Origin: an uncultured Algibacter sp.
GTDB lineage: Bacteria; Bacteroidota; Bacteroidia; Flavobacteriales; Flavobacteriaceae
Reading direction: 5' to 3'
DNA: 64,000 nt
Assembly: GCF_947495675.1 (NCBI RefSeq)
Contig: NZ_CANLZX010000009.1
Coordinates: forward strand, 62,001-126,000
Below the pieces are notes generated by a model that saw nothing but the letters and a program-made list of their open reading frames with translations, did not search any database and was not told the DNA's origin. Of the stretch, positions 24,566 to 32,738 are shown in pieces. Both the position numbers and the translations under genes were made by a program. The number at the start of each line of letters is the position of its first letter. Positions within the stretch are counted from its first letter, which is position 1.

Positions 24566-24662
24566 AATTTTTATTGTTTTTTAACTAAATATTTAATGTT
24601 ATTAATATTTAGATTCTAAAATGAAAAAAAACTCTCGGTGAGTTTCTGAATTTAAGAATTAT

Positions 24663-24744
24663 TTAACCTATTACCTCCAACATAGCAAATCGAAGTGATA
24701 ATTTTTTAACACTACTATGCGCTATAAACTTATTAATCTTAGTA
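24663..24744 (-). pseudogene. Remnant of a uvrD 3' end
   Basis: Read on the minus strand this stretch encodes HSSVKKLSLRFAMLEVIG followed by a stop; the intact uvrD at 26832 ends HGGVKKLLLRFAKLEVIG, i.e. 14 of 18 residues agree. Upstream of that, similarity fades after a few codons (INKF against EINF). No start or upstream gene body exists, so it is a truncated relic. Together with the hydrolase tail just to its right it marks the junction of a former tandem duplication. Confidence 0.8.
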
Positions 24745-24779
24745 TATAAGGCAACCTGTTTACTTCAAATCTAGATACA

Positions 24780-24854
24780 AGATATTCTTATATTGGTTTA
24801 GAATTATTAGACACTTGGGTAACACTTAAAGTTTTCATAAATAATCATCTTTAA
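24780..24854 (+). pseudogene. Remnant of an alpha/beta hydrolase 3' end
   Basis: In frame it reads YIGLELLDTWVTLKVFINNH, then L and a stop. The intact hydrolase ends WAGIELIDTWTKLKTFIQRH, then LI and a stop. Twelve of 20 residues agree and both reach the stop together. There is no upstream open frame. The remaining bases of the 24566-24897 gap (about 24566-24660 and 24856-24897) show nothing I recognise. Confidence 0.8.
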
Positions 24855-24897
24855 AAGAAATATTGTAACAATTCATACTTAAATTAGTCATAGTAGT

Positions 24898-25863
24898 ATG
24901 CTAAGACAACTAATCGCCATATTAATTCTTACCATAAATATCAATTTTGCACATGCAACATATGATTTAAAAAACCCTATACTCTTTACTCAAGCAGAAG
25001 TTTTAAATGAATACACCACAAGAATTCCTTTCAAATTAGTAGATCATTTAATTGTAGTAAAAGCCGAAATACTAAACGAAACAGGTAATTTTATTATTGA
25101 TACTGGCTCTGAAACTTTAATTTTAAACAAAGTTCATTTTTCCAATTTATATAGTTATCAAAAAAATAACAAAACAGCTTCGGGAATTATGCATTCGGTA
25201 GAGAATTCATATAATAAACATATTAAAGAATTTAAGCTTCAAAATTTTAAATTAGAAAATAAAAACTCAGATGTTATAGATTTATCACATATTGAAAAAA
25301 GCAAAAAAATTAAGCTGTTAGGCGTTATTGGTTATAGCATTTTAAAGGATTATGAAATATTTGTTGATATGCACCTTAACCAAATTACACTAACTAAAGT
25401 AAATGCTTTAGGTGACAAATTGGATAAGCATGTATATTTGGAAAAAATTGTAGATAGTTTAAATTTTAATTTAAAACATCATACTATTGTTGTAAACGGA
25501 ACTATTAATAATGTAAAAGTTAGATTAGGAATTGATACTGCCGCAGAATTCAATCAAATTAATAAGAGTATTAGCAAAAAAGCTCTTAAATATTTTATTC
25601 CAAAAAAGCGATTAAAATTAACAGGTATTAGCAATAAAAAAATAGAAGTTTTGGCAGGGAAATTGCATCGTGTTAAACTAAGTGAGAAAACCTATTTTGG
25701 ACCTATGTTTACTGTGTTAACTAATTTAAGTAAAATGAATGAAGCCTTTGGCACTAACTTAGACGGCGTTTTAGGTTATGAATTCTTTGCTCAAAAAAGA
25801 ACTATTATAAATTACCAAAAAGAAAAGTTATATTTCATAAATTACCCATTAAACCATCAATGA
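24898..25863 (+). CDS. Exported retropepsin-like aspartyl protease
   Basis: A 321-residue protein with an N-terminal signal (MLRQLIAILILTININFAHA). It contains two related beta halves, each with a D-T motif: GNFIIDTGSETLILN (about 73-87) and VRLGIDTAAEFNQIN (about 209-223), with the flap-partner glycines in GVIGYSIL and GVLGYEFF. This is the two-domain retropepsin-like architecture seen in Bacteroidota; the second site is DTA rather than DTG. Substrate unknown. Its last bases overlap the next gene (ATGA), so the two are coupled. Confidence 0.82.
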   Translation: MLRQLIAILILTININFAHATYDLKNPILFTQAEVLNEYTTRIPFKLVDHLIVVKAEILNETGNFIIDTGSETLILNKVHFSNLYSYQKNNKTASGIMHSVENSYNKHIKEFKLQNFKLENKNSDVIDLSHIEKSKKIKLLGVIGYSILKDYEIFVDMHLNQITLTKVNALGDKLDKHVYLEKIVDSLNFNLKHHTIVVNGTINNVKVRLGIDTAAEFNQINKSISKKALKYFIPKKRLKLTGISNKKIEVLAGKLHRVKLSEKTYFGPMFTVLTNLSKMNEAFGTNLDGVLGYEFFAQKRTIINYQKEKLYFINYPLNHQ

Positions 25864-26828
25864 AAAGAATAAAGTTACATATTACATATTTGATTCTTGC
25901 ATTTGTTAGTCTTAATGCCTTTTCACAAAAAGAAGCATTTAAAGGCTATAAAATAGAAGGTGATAGTGTTGTGTTTTCATTTGATGCTAGAGATTATAAA
26001 AAATTTACTCAGGAATATACTGGTCAAATCCATGATTTTCAAGATTTAGATATTGAAAATGTTGTGGTTGCAGGTGAATTTAATATGTGGTCTAGAGACC
26101 ATTGGGTAATGAAACAAGTTGATACATACAAGTATCAACTTAAAAAAAGTATCTCTGATTTTACTGATGAGTTTTCATGGGAATTTAAATTTGTTATCAA
26201 TAATTCACTTTGGGCTGAACCTTCAAAAAATGACCCAAATACTGCAAAAGCAACAAAAGACGGAAGCAGCATTAGAGGTATTTATAATTTAAAAATGTTT
26301 ACCGCATTTCCTAGTGATACTGGAAATGCAAGTTTTAAATTAAAAGGTTTCAAAGATGCTAAAAAAGTGATTCTCGCAGGATCTTTTAATAAATGGGATG
26401 AGCATCTTTTTAAAATGAACAAAACGGAAACTGGTTGGGAATTAACATTACAAATGAAACCAGATGTTTATCAATACCGTTTTATAGTTGATGGAAATTG
26501 GATGGAAGACCCAGATAACCCCAACAAAACAAGAAATGAATTTAGTGAATTCAATTCCGTAATTAATATAAAAGAATACACCGCATTTAAATTAAGAGGC
26601 TATACTGATGCTGAAAAAGTAATTTTAACAGGATCCTTTAACAATTGGAATGAACAAGAATTTATAATGCGCAAAATGGATTATGGTTGGAAATATGTAC
26701 TCCCGCTATCTGGAGGCAAACACCATTATAAATTTATTGTTGATGGCGAATGGATAACAGACCCCAATAATACCATAAAAGAGCACGATGGAAACGGTCA
26801 TGTTAATTCGGTTTGTATGGTAAAATAG
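25860..26828 (+). CDS. Exported protein with three glycogen-binding (CBM48/E-set-like) modules
   Basis: A 322-residue protein with signal peptide (ending LNAFSQ) and three repeated E-set modules, roughly 60-155, 160-236 and 240-320. The repeats share VVVAGEFNMWSRDHW, VILAGSFNKWDEHLF, VILTGSFNNWNEQEF, and later YQYRFIVDGNWMEDPDNPN and HYKFIVDGEWITDPNN; this is the AMPK-beta/CBM48 pattern. It probably binds alpha-glucan or acts as a surface scaffold; no catalytic domain is present. It is translationally coupled to the aspartyl protease gene and converges on uvrD with three bases between the stops. Confidence 0.88.
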   Translation: MKRIKLHITYLILAFVSLNAFSQKEAFKGYKIEGDSVVFSFDARDYKKFTQEYTGQIHDFQDLDIENVVVAGEFNMWSRDHWVMKQVDTYKYQLKKSISDFTDEFSWEFKFVINNSLWAEPSKNDPNTAKATKDGSSIRGIYNLKMFTAFPSDTGNASFKLKGFKDAKKVILAGSFNKWDEHLFKMNKTETGWELTLQMKPDVYQYRFIVDGNWMEDPDNPNKTRNEFSEFNSVINIKEYTAFKLRGYTDAEKVILTGSFNNWNEQEFIMRKMDYGWKYVLPLSGGKHHYKFIVDGEWITDPNNTIKEHDGNGHVNSVCMVK

Positions 26829-26831
26829 AGA

Positions 26832-29165
26832 CTACCCTATTACCTCCAACTTAGCGAAACGTAGCAATAACTTTTTAACACCTCCATGCTGAAAATTAAT
26901 TTCGGCTTTTATATCTGCACCTGCTCCTTCAATTTTCATGACTTCTCCTGTTCCAAAACGTATGTGTTTTACAATATTCCCAACAGCTAATTTACTGTCA
27001 AACAAATTGGTGTTTCCATTCGTTTTTGCAACTGGCTTTAAATTTTTAGGCGTGGTTACTTGAAACTTTTCTGGTTCTTTTTTGGCTACATTGCCTTTTT
27101 TAAATACCGGCTTTTTTGCAGGCTTATATCTTATTTTATTAGGCTCTACATCTCCAAAAATATTAGCATCTAACATGGGGTTAAATCTGCGTTCTTCAAT
27201 AGGTGTTACAATATCTAAATATTGCTCATCAATTTCTTCTATAAAACGGCTAGGCTCAGAATCTACTAATTTTCCCCATCGGTATCTAGATAAAGCATAG
27301 GTTAAATACGCTTGTTTTTCTGCACGAGTTAAAGCTACATAAAACAAACGTCGCTCCTCCTCTAACTCACTTCGTGTATTCATACTCATAGCACTTGGAA
27401 ACAAATCTTCTTCAAGTCCAACTACAAATACCGTTGGGAACTCTAGTCCTTTAGCTAAATGTATAGTCATTAACGCGACATGATCTGAGTCTCCTTTGTC
27501 GGCGTCTAAATCGGTTGCCAAAGCAACATCTTCTAAAAACTCAGCAAGATTACCTGTGGTGTCTGCAATTTCTTTTTGCCCCTCAACAAAATCTTTCATA
27601 CCATTTAAAAGCTCTTCAATATTTTCCATTTTAGCAACACCTTCTGGTGTGCCATCTTTATTGAATTCTTTTATAAGTCCTGTTGTTCTTGTTACATGCT
27701 CTGCTAATTCAAAAACATCTGCTGTTTGATTCATTACTTGAAAACTTTCAATTAATGTTACAAAGTTTTGAAGTTTCGTTTTGGTTCCAGAATTTATTTT
27801 AACATCGGTTTTATCGATGTTTTTCATCACCTCAAAAATGGTTCGTCCATAACCATTTGCTGAGACTATTAGCTTATCGACTGTGGTTTGCCCAATACCT
27901 CGCGGTGGGAAATTAATCACACGTTTTAAAGCTTCCTCGTCTGCAGGATTTATAATTATTCGCAAATAAGACAATACGTCTTTAATCTCCTTTCGTTGAT
28001 AAAAAGACAAACCGCCATAAATTCGATAAGGTATATCTCGTTTTCTAAGCGCATCTTCAATAGAACGTGACTGAGCATTTGTTCTATATAATATTGCAAA
28101 ATCGCTATTCATTAATTGATCTTGCATTTTGTTTTCCCAAATGGTACTTGCTACATATCGGCCTTCATCACCATCGGTTAACGACCGGTTTACTTTTATT
28201 TTTGGTCCTTCATCATTAGCAGTCCAAACTATTTTATCAAGCTTGGTTTGATTTTTATCAATAATTGAATTTGCTGCATTTACAATGTTTTTAGTTGAAC
28301 GGTAATTTTGTTCTAATCTAAAAACTTTTACATCGTCATAATCTTTCTGAAAATTAAGAATATTATTAATATTTGCTCCACGGAAAGCATAGATACTCTG
28401 TGCATCATCGCCAACCACACAAATATTCTGAAACTTATCAGACAAGGCCCTAACTATTAAATATTGCGAGTGGTTTGTATCTTGGTACTCATCTACTAAA
28501 ATGTATTTAAATCTATTTTGATATTTAGCTAAAACCTCAGGAAAACGTGTAAGTAATTCATTGGTTTTCAATAACAAATCATCAAAATCCATAGCGCCAG
28601 CTTTAAAACAACGCTCTACATATTCCTTATAAATCTCACCCATTCTTGGTCGACGTGCCATAGCATCGGCTTCTTTAAGTTCGGGGTTTTGAAAATATGC
28701 ACGTACTGTAATCAAACTATTTTTGTACGAAGAAATTCTAGAACGTACCTGCTTGTACTTATATATATCTTTATCAAGATTCATTTCTTTAATGATAGAT
28801 GCAATTAATCTATCAGAATCTTGAGTATCATAAATAGTAAAATTACTTGGGTACCCTAATCTATCTGCTTCAATACGTAAAATTTTAGCAAATACAGAGT
28901 GAAAGGTTCCCATCCATAAATTCTTAGCTTCACTTGCACCTACAATACTTGCAATACGCTCTTTCATTTCGCGAGCCGCTTTATTTGTAAATGTTAGCGA
29001 TAAGATATTAAAAGGATCAATCCCTTTACTCATCATATAAGCTATACGATATGTTAATACTCTTGTTTTACCAGAACCAGCGCCAGCAATAACTATCATA
29101 GGGCCATCAACTTGAATTGTTGGCTCTAATTGTGCATCATTTAACTGGCTTAAATACTTTTCCAA
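26832..29165 (-). CDS. uvrD: UvrD/PcrA-type superfamily 1A DNA helicase
   Basis: A 777-residue 3'-5' helicase for nucleotide-excision repair and replication-fork upkeep. Motifs in order: Q-motif LNDAQLEPT, Walker A AGAGSGKTRVLTYR, Ia LTFTNKAAREMKERI, II ILVDEYQDTNHSQY (Tyr in place of the usual Phe of DEFQD), III VVGDDAQSIYAFRGAN, IV LEQNYRSTKNI, V MTIHLAKGLEFPTVFV, VI LFYVALTRAEKQ. The C-terminal Tudor-like module (FDSKLAVGNIVKHIRFGTG ... HGGVKKLLLRFAKLEVIG) is present. A relic of a second copy of this tail lies at 24663-24744. Confidence 0.95.
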   Translation of the reverse strand: MEKYLSQLNDAQLEPTIQVDGPMIVIAGAGSGKTRVLTYRIAYMMSKGIDPFNILSLTFTNKAAREMKERIASIVGASEAKNLWMGTFHSVFAKILRIEADRLGYPSNFTIYDTQDSDRLIASIIKEMNLDKDIYKYKQVRSRISSYKNSLITVRAYFQNPELKEADAMARRPRMGEIYKEYVERCFKAGAMDFDDLLLKTNELLTRFPEVLAKYQNRFKYILVDEYQDTNHSQYLIVRALSDKFQNICVVGDDAQSIYAFRGANINNILNFQKDYDDVKVFRLEQNYRSTKNIVNAANSIIDKNQTKLDKIVWTANDEGPKIKVNRSLTDGDEGRYVASTIWENKMQDQLMNSDFAILYRTNAQSRSIEDALRKRDIPYRIYGGLSFYQRKEIKDVLSYLRIIINPADEEALKRVINFPPRGIGQTTVDKLIVSANGYGRTIFEVMKNIDKTDVKINSGTKTKLQNFVTLIESFQVMNQTADVFELAEHVTRTTGLIKEFNKDGTPEGVAKMENIEELLNGMKDFVEGQKEIADTTGNLAEFLEDVALATDLDADKGDSDHVALMTIHLAKGLEFPTVFVVGLEEDLFPSAMSMNTRSELEEERRLFYVALTRAEKQAYLTYALSRYRWGKLVDSEPSRFIEEIDEQYLDIVTPIEERRFNPMLDANIFGDVEPNKIRYKPAKKPVFKKGNVAKKEPEKFQVTTPKNLKPVAKTNGNTNLFDSKLAVGNIVKHIRFGTGEVMKIEGAGADIKAEINFQHGGVKKLLLRFAKLEVIG

Positions 29166-29301
29166 ATCATCATCAATTTTATCACGTGAAAATAACTAAT
29201 GTTATGCTTTTTTCGCTTCTGAATTATTAATAATTATAAACAATTAAAAGATATTTCTGCATTCATGAATTTTGAATATATTTAGACTTTATAAAAACGA
29301 T

Positions 29302-30858
29302 ATGAATTCAATATTAGAAATATTAATAAGCATTACTTGGTGGGGATGGATTTTAATTGCTTTAGCTTTTGTTGCTATACGCGATATCTTTGTGCAAAAA
29401 TCTCATACCATTAGCCATAATTTCCCTATTGTAGGACATTTGCGTTATTGGCTTGAAAGTATTGGACCAGAAATGCGCCAATATTTTGTAGCAAACAATA
29501 GAGAAGAATTACCGTTTAATAGAATTGAACGTGGGTGGATTTATGCATCTGCAAAAAAGGAGAATAATTACGAAGGTTTTGGTACAGATAGAGATATTTA
29601 TGAGCATCAGCATATTTTTATTAATAATGCTATGATGCCCTTTAAGCTACCAGAAAACCATCCTAATAAAATTGATAAAACTTTTTTGCCATGTGCCAAA
29701 GTTATGGGCGAATTTAATAAACGAAAAAGGCCGTATCGTCCAGCTTCTATAATAAATGTATCTGCTATGAGTTTTGGTTCGCTTTCTGCAAAAGCAGTAG
29801 AATCATTAAACAAAGGGGTAAAAATAGCTGATGCTTACCATAATACGGGCGAAGGTGGTTTATCACCATATCACAGCAATGGTGGAGATGTGGTGTTTCA
29901 TTTTGGAACTGGTTATTTTGGTGTTCGTGCAGAAGATGGTGGCTTTTCTATGGAAAAAATGGTGGAACTTGTAAACAAAAATCCATTTATACGCGCTATA
30001 GAAGTGAAATTATCACAAGGTGCTAAACCAGGAAAAGGAGGCGTATTACCAGGAGCAAAAATAACTAAAGAAATAGCCAGCATTAGAGGTGTTGAAGTTG
30101 GTAAAGATGTACTTTCACCTCCTAACCATAAAGCTTTTTCGAACGTACCCGAAATGGTAGATTTTATTGAAAAAATTGCTGAAGCTACAGGTTTACCAGT
30201 TGGCATTAAAGCCGCAATTGGTAAATTAGAACAATGGGAAGAGTTAGCAAACATCATGAAAAAAACAGGTAAAGGTCCCGATTTTATAACTGTTGATGGC
30301 GGTGAAGGCGGTACAGGAGCTGCTCCACCAAGTTTTGCAGATCATGTTTCATTACCCTGGGTGTATGGTTTTAGTGATTTATACAAATTATTTAAAGATA
30401 AAGATTTATCTGAGCGCATTGTATTTATAGGAAGTGGCAAACTTGGCTTTCCTGCGAAAGCAGCTATGGCCTTTGCCATGGGGGCAGATTGCATTAATGT
30501 TGCCCGAGAAGCTATGATGAGTATTGGCTGTATACAAGCTCAAATATGTCATACTAACCGTTGTCCTGCTGGAATTGCTACACAAAAAAAATGGACTCAA
30601 AATGGTATTAATGTGCCATTAAAATCTGAACGTTTAGCCCAATATTTTAAAACATTTAGAAAAGAACTTATTGAAATTACACATGCGGCAGGATACGAAC
30701 ACCCATGCGAATTTAAAATGAGTGATATTGAAATAAATGTTGACGACCACAACCTTTCAAAAGAACTTAACCGAACATATATGTATGAGAAAACAACTGT
30801 GCCATTTAAAGGCGTTCAACATTTAAAAGACTGTATGCATTTAGGAGGCTCAAAGTAA
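29302..30858 (+). CDS. FMN-binding glutamate synthase-family membrane-anchored oxidoreductase
   Basis: About 518 residues: an N-terminal membrane segment (ISITWWGWILIALAFVAIR), then the FMN/Fe-S synthase domain of glutamate synthase. Readable parts are NVSAMSFGSLSAKAVESLNK, the glutamate/oxoglutarate region EVKLSQGAKPGKGGVLPGAK, VDGGEGGTGAAPPSF, and the 3Fe-4S cysteines in GCIQAQICHTNRCPAGIATQ. No amidotransferase or NADPH domain exists, so it is not a full GOGAT; the electron donor is unknown. I start at ATG 29302; a TTG at 29272 would add ten residues. Confidence 0.92.
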   Translation: MNSILEILISITWWGWILIALAFVAIRDIFVQKSHTISHNFPIVGHLRYWLESIGPEMRQYFVANNREELPFNRIERGWIYASAKKENNYEGFGTDRDIYEHQHIFINNAMMPFKLPENHPNKIDKTFLPCAKVMGEFNKRKRPYRPASIINVSAMSFGSLSAKAVESLNKGVKIADAYHNTGEGGLSPYHSNGGDVVFHFGTGYFGVRAEDGGFSMEKMVELVNKNPFIRAIEVKLSQGAKPGKGGVLPGAKITKEIASIRGVEVGKDVLSPPNHKAFSNVPEMVDFIEKIAEATGLPVGIKAAIGKLEQWEELANIMKKTGKGPDFITVDGGEGGTGAAPPSFADHVSLPWVYGFSDLYKLFKDKDLSERIVFIGSGKLGFPAKAAMAFAMGADCINVAREAMMSIGCIQAQICHTNRCPAGIATQKKWTQNGINVPLKSERLAQYFKTFRKELIEITHAAGYEHPCEFKMSDIEINVDDHNLSKELNRTYMYEKTTVPFKGVQHLKDCMHLGGSK

Positions 30859-30985
30859 AATAATATAGTTAATTAGCTTTTTTTACCCTCAAACTAAGGT
30901 GCAGGCTACCCTCAAATAACCTATTTAAGCCCAAGCAGCTTTTCAATGTAAATGTTATTAGCCAATCTAACTCAATAAATAATTT

Positions 30986-31016
30986 TTGTACAATAAACAC
31001 AAACAACTTATGTTTG
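30986..31016 (+). promoter_or_regulatory. Promoter of the 173-residue conserved gene
   Basis: TTG at 30986-30988, a 20-bp spacer and TATGTTTG at 31009-31016, an exact TAnnTTTG. The predicted start near 31022 leaves a leader of about 13 bases. The upstream gap also holds TACCCTCAAA twice (30884 and 30907), of no clear meaning. Confidence 0.65.
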
Positions 31017-31034
31017 TAATTAAATTATCTTTTT

Positions 31035-31556
31035 ATGGAAATTAGCCGAATTATAGATCTTTTTTTATTTGCAATACCTTCTCTTATTGTTGGATTAATA
31101 GCGTATCACTTTTTTAAAGAACACACCAAAAACGAAGATGGACGTAGACGCTTTTTATTAAAAAAAGACATGCAAGTAAATGCTATGCCATTACGCTTGC
31201 AAGCCTATGAGCGCATGGCTCTTTTCTTAGAACGTGTTTCACCATCAAAACTACTTATTAGAGTGTCGCCAACATCATCAAATAAAGAAGATTACGAGTC
31301 TTTACTTATACAAAGTATTGAACAGGAATTTGAGCATAATTTATCGCAGCAAATATACATTAGTGACAAATGTTGGAGCATTGTTACTACAGCTAAAAAT
31401 GCAACTATTCAACTTATAAGAAAAGCAAGTATGCTTGAAAAAACAGACACCGCAAATAAGCTAAGAGAAGTTGTTTTAACAGAAATGATGGAACGCCGTT
31501 CACCAAGTGATGCTGCGCTTTCTTTTATTAAAGAAGAAGTATCAGAGCTGTGGTAA
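31035..31556 (+). CDS. Conserved Bacteroidota protein with N-terminal membrane anchor
   Basis: A 173-residue protein: a hydrophobic N-terminal helix (LFLFAIPSLIVGLIAYHFF) followed by a soluble helical domain with MPLRLQAYERMALFLERVSP, YESLLIQSIEQEFEHNLSQQ and CWSIVTTAKNATIQLIRKA. I recall near-identical layouts in many flavobacteria but no function. It probably sits on the inner face of the membrane with the domain in the cytoplasm. It converges with the patatin gene, the coding regions overlapping by 15 bp tail to tail. Confidence 0.8.
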   Translation: MEISRIIDLFLFAIPSLIVGLIAYHFFKEHTKNEDGRRRFLLKKDMQVNAMPLRLQAYERMALFLERVSPSKLLIRVSPTSSNKEDYESLLIQSIEQEFEHNLSQQIYISDKCWSIVTTAKNATIQLIRKASMLEKTDTANKLREVVLTEMMERRSPSDAALSFIKEEVSELW

Positions 31557-32468
31557 ATCTTTTTCACGCAACTCGTTAGATCGTGCTTTCTCGCACTTTT
31601 GTTTTGCATAATAATACCCTTGTTGCCACCAAACTGTCATTAATTTTTTGTTAAACACCAAAGAGTTTTCTGTAAGTTTTGCCGGTGTATAATATAAATT
31701 TAGTTTTACGTCTTTATTTTTTGCAGCTAACTTCCCAATCAAAATATCGCTTCGTTCTACTTGATCTAAAAGATGCCCAAACAAATTAAGCATTAAAGAA
31801 AAAGGGTTTTTACCAAGCACTTTATTGTATTGCATACTTTCAGACTCTAAAATAATGGCGTCAATTTCCGTTGCACCACGCAAAATAGCTTCTCGAATAG
31901 GTACAACACAGCCAAAAGCACCATCGGCATATTCAAATCCATCCTTTTTAACTAAAGACATAAATGGTATATAATTACAAGAAACCCATATCCAGTCACA
32001 AAATTCATCATAACTAAAATCCTTTATAGACTTATATTCAACAATGTTTTTAGACAAATTAGAAACCGTAACAACTACATCATCTTTCGTGTCTCTTACC
32101 TCTAAATACTCTTCGTAAGTAAAATGCTTTTTTAGGTATCGGCGTAATGCTTTACTCTCCCCAAATGTTCTCTTCCGTTTTATAAACTGCCATAATGAGT
32201 TTAAAAAATCTATTGTAACATATTCCCTATCTCCTTTTTTTCGGACAACAAAAGGATTCACACTAAATATATTGTTTTGATTAACATTAGTAAACACTTT
32301 GTGTATTTTATCAATCTTACCAGCAGCTAAATGCGGAATTAACAAACTACCTGTAGACGTACCTAAATACATATGATAATCCCTACCTTCTTCCTTTATT
32401 AAATACTCTGCAACTCCACCAGCATATGCCCCTTTGCTTCCTCCTCCAGAAATTACTAATGCTTTCAT
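31542..32468 (-). CDS. Patatin-like phospholipase
   Basis: A 308-residue Ser-Asp dyad acyl hydrolase with the bacterial patatin layout: oxyanion loop LVISGGGSKGAYAGG (4-18), nucleophile GTSTGSLLIP (Ser in G-T-S-T-G), and the catalytic aspartate in EYADGAFGCVVP. No signal peptide is seen, so it is probably cytoplasmic or membrane-associated and acts on phospholipids. The M1 peptidase gene lies upstream on the same strand, 270 bp away. That gap (32469-32738) is very AT-rich; a TAGTTTTG box on the minus strand at 32712-32719 is the only promoter candidate I see there. Confidence 0.93.
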   Translation of the reverse strand: MKALVISGGGSKGAYAGGVAEYLIKEEGRDYHMYLGTSTGSLLIPHLAAGKIDKIHKVFTNVNQNNIFSVNPFVVRKKGDREYVTIDFLNSLWQFIKRKRTFGESKALRRYLKKHFTYEEYLEVRDTKDDVVVTVSNLSKNIVEYKSIKDFSYDEFCDWIWVSCNYIPFMSLVKKDGFEYADGAFGCVVPIREAILRGATEIDAIILESESMQYNKVLGKNPFSLMLNLFGHLLDQVERSDILIGKLAAKNKDVKLNLYYTPAKLTENSLVFNKKLMTVWWQQGYYYAKQKCEKARSNELREKDLPQL

Positions 32469-32738
32469 AAATTAATTTTCTATCTAACTAAATTCTTGAT
32501 TTTAAATTTAATAAAATTATAATCGTATTGCCTTTGTTTTGTCAATTTATCTTTAATTAAACACTTTAAATTTTAATTTTCTCAAAATATTACTTCCTCT
32601 AATCATATTTATCTAAACATTAAATATAATTAATTAGCTTATTTTAAATAACGTGTAATATAAAAATTTAAATACACCTATTACAACCTCCATAATTAAA
32701 TCATATCCTAACAAAACTATGCTTATTATCAATTTAGT

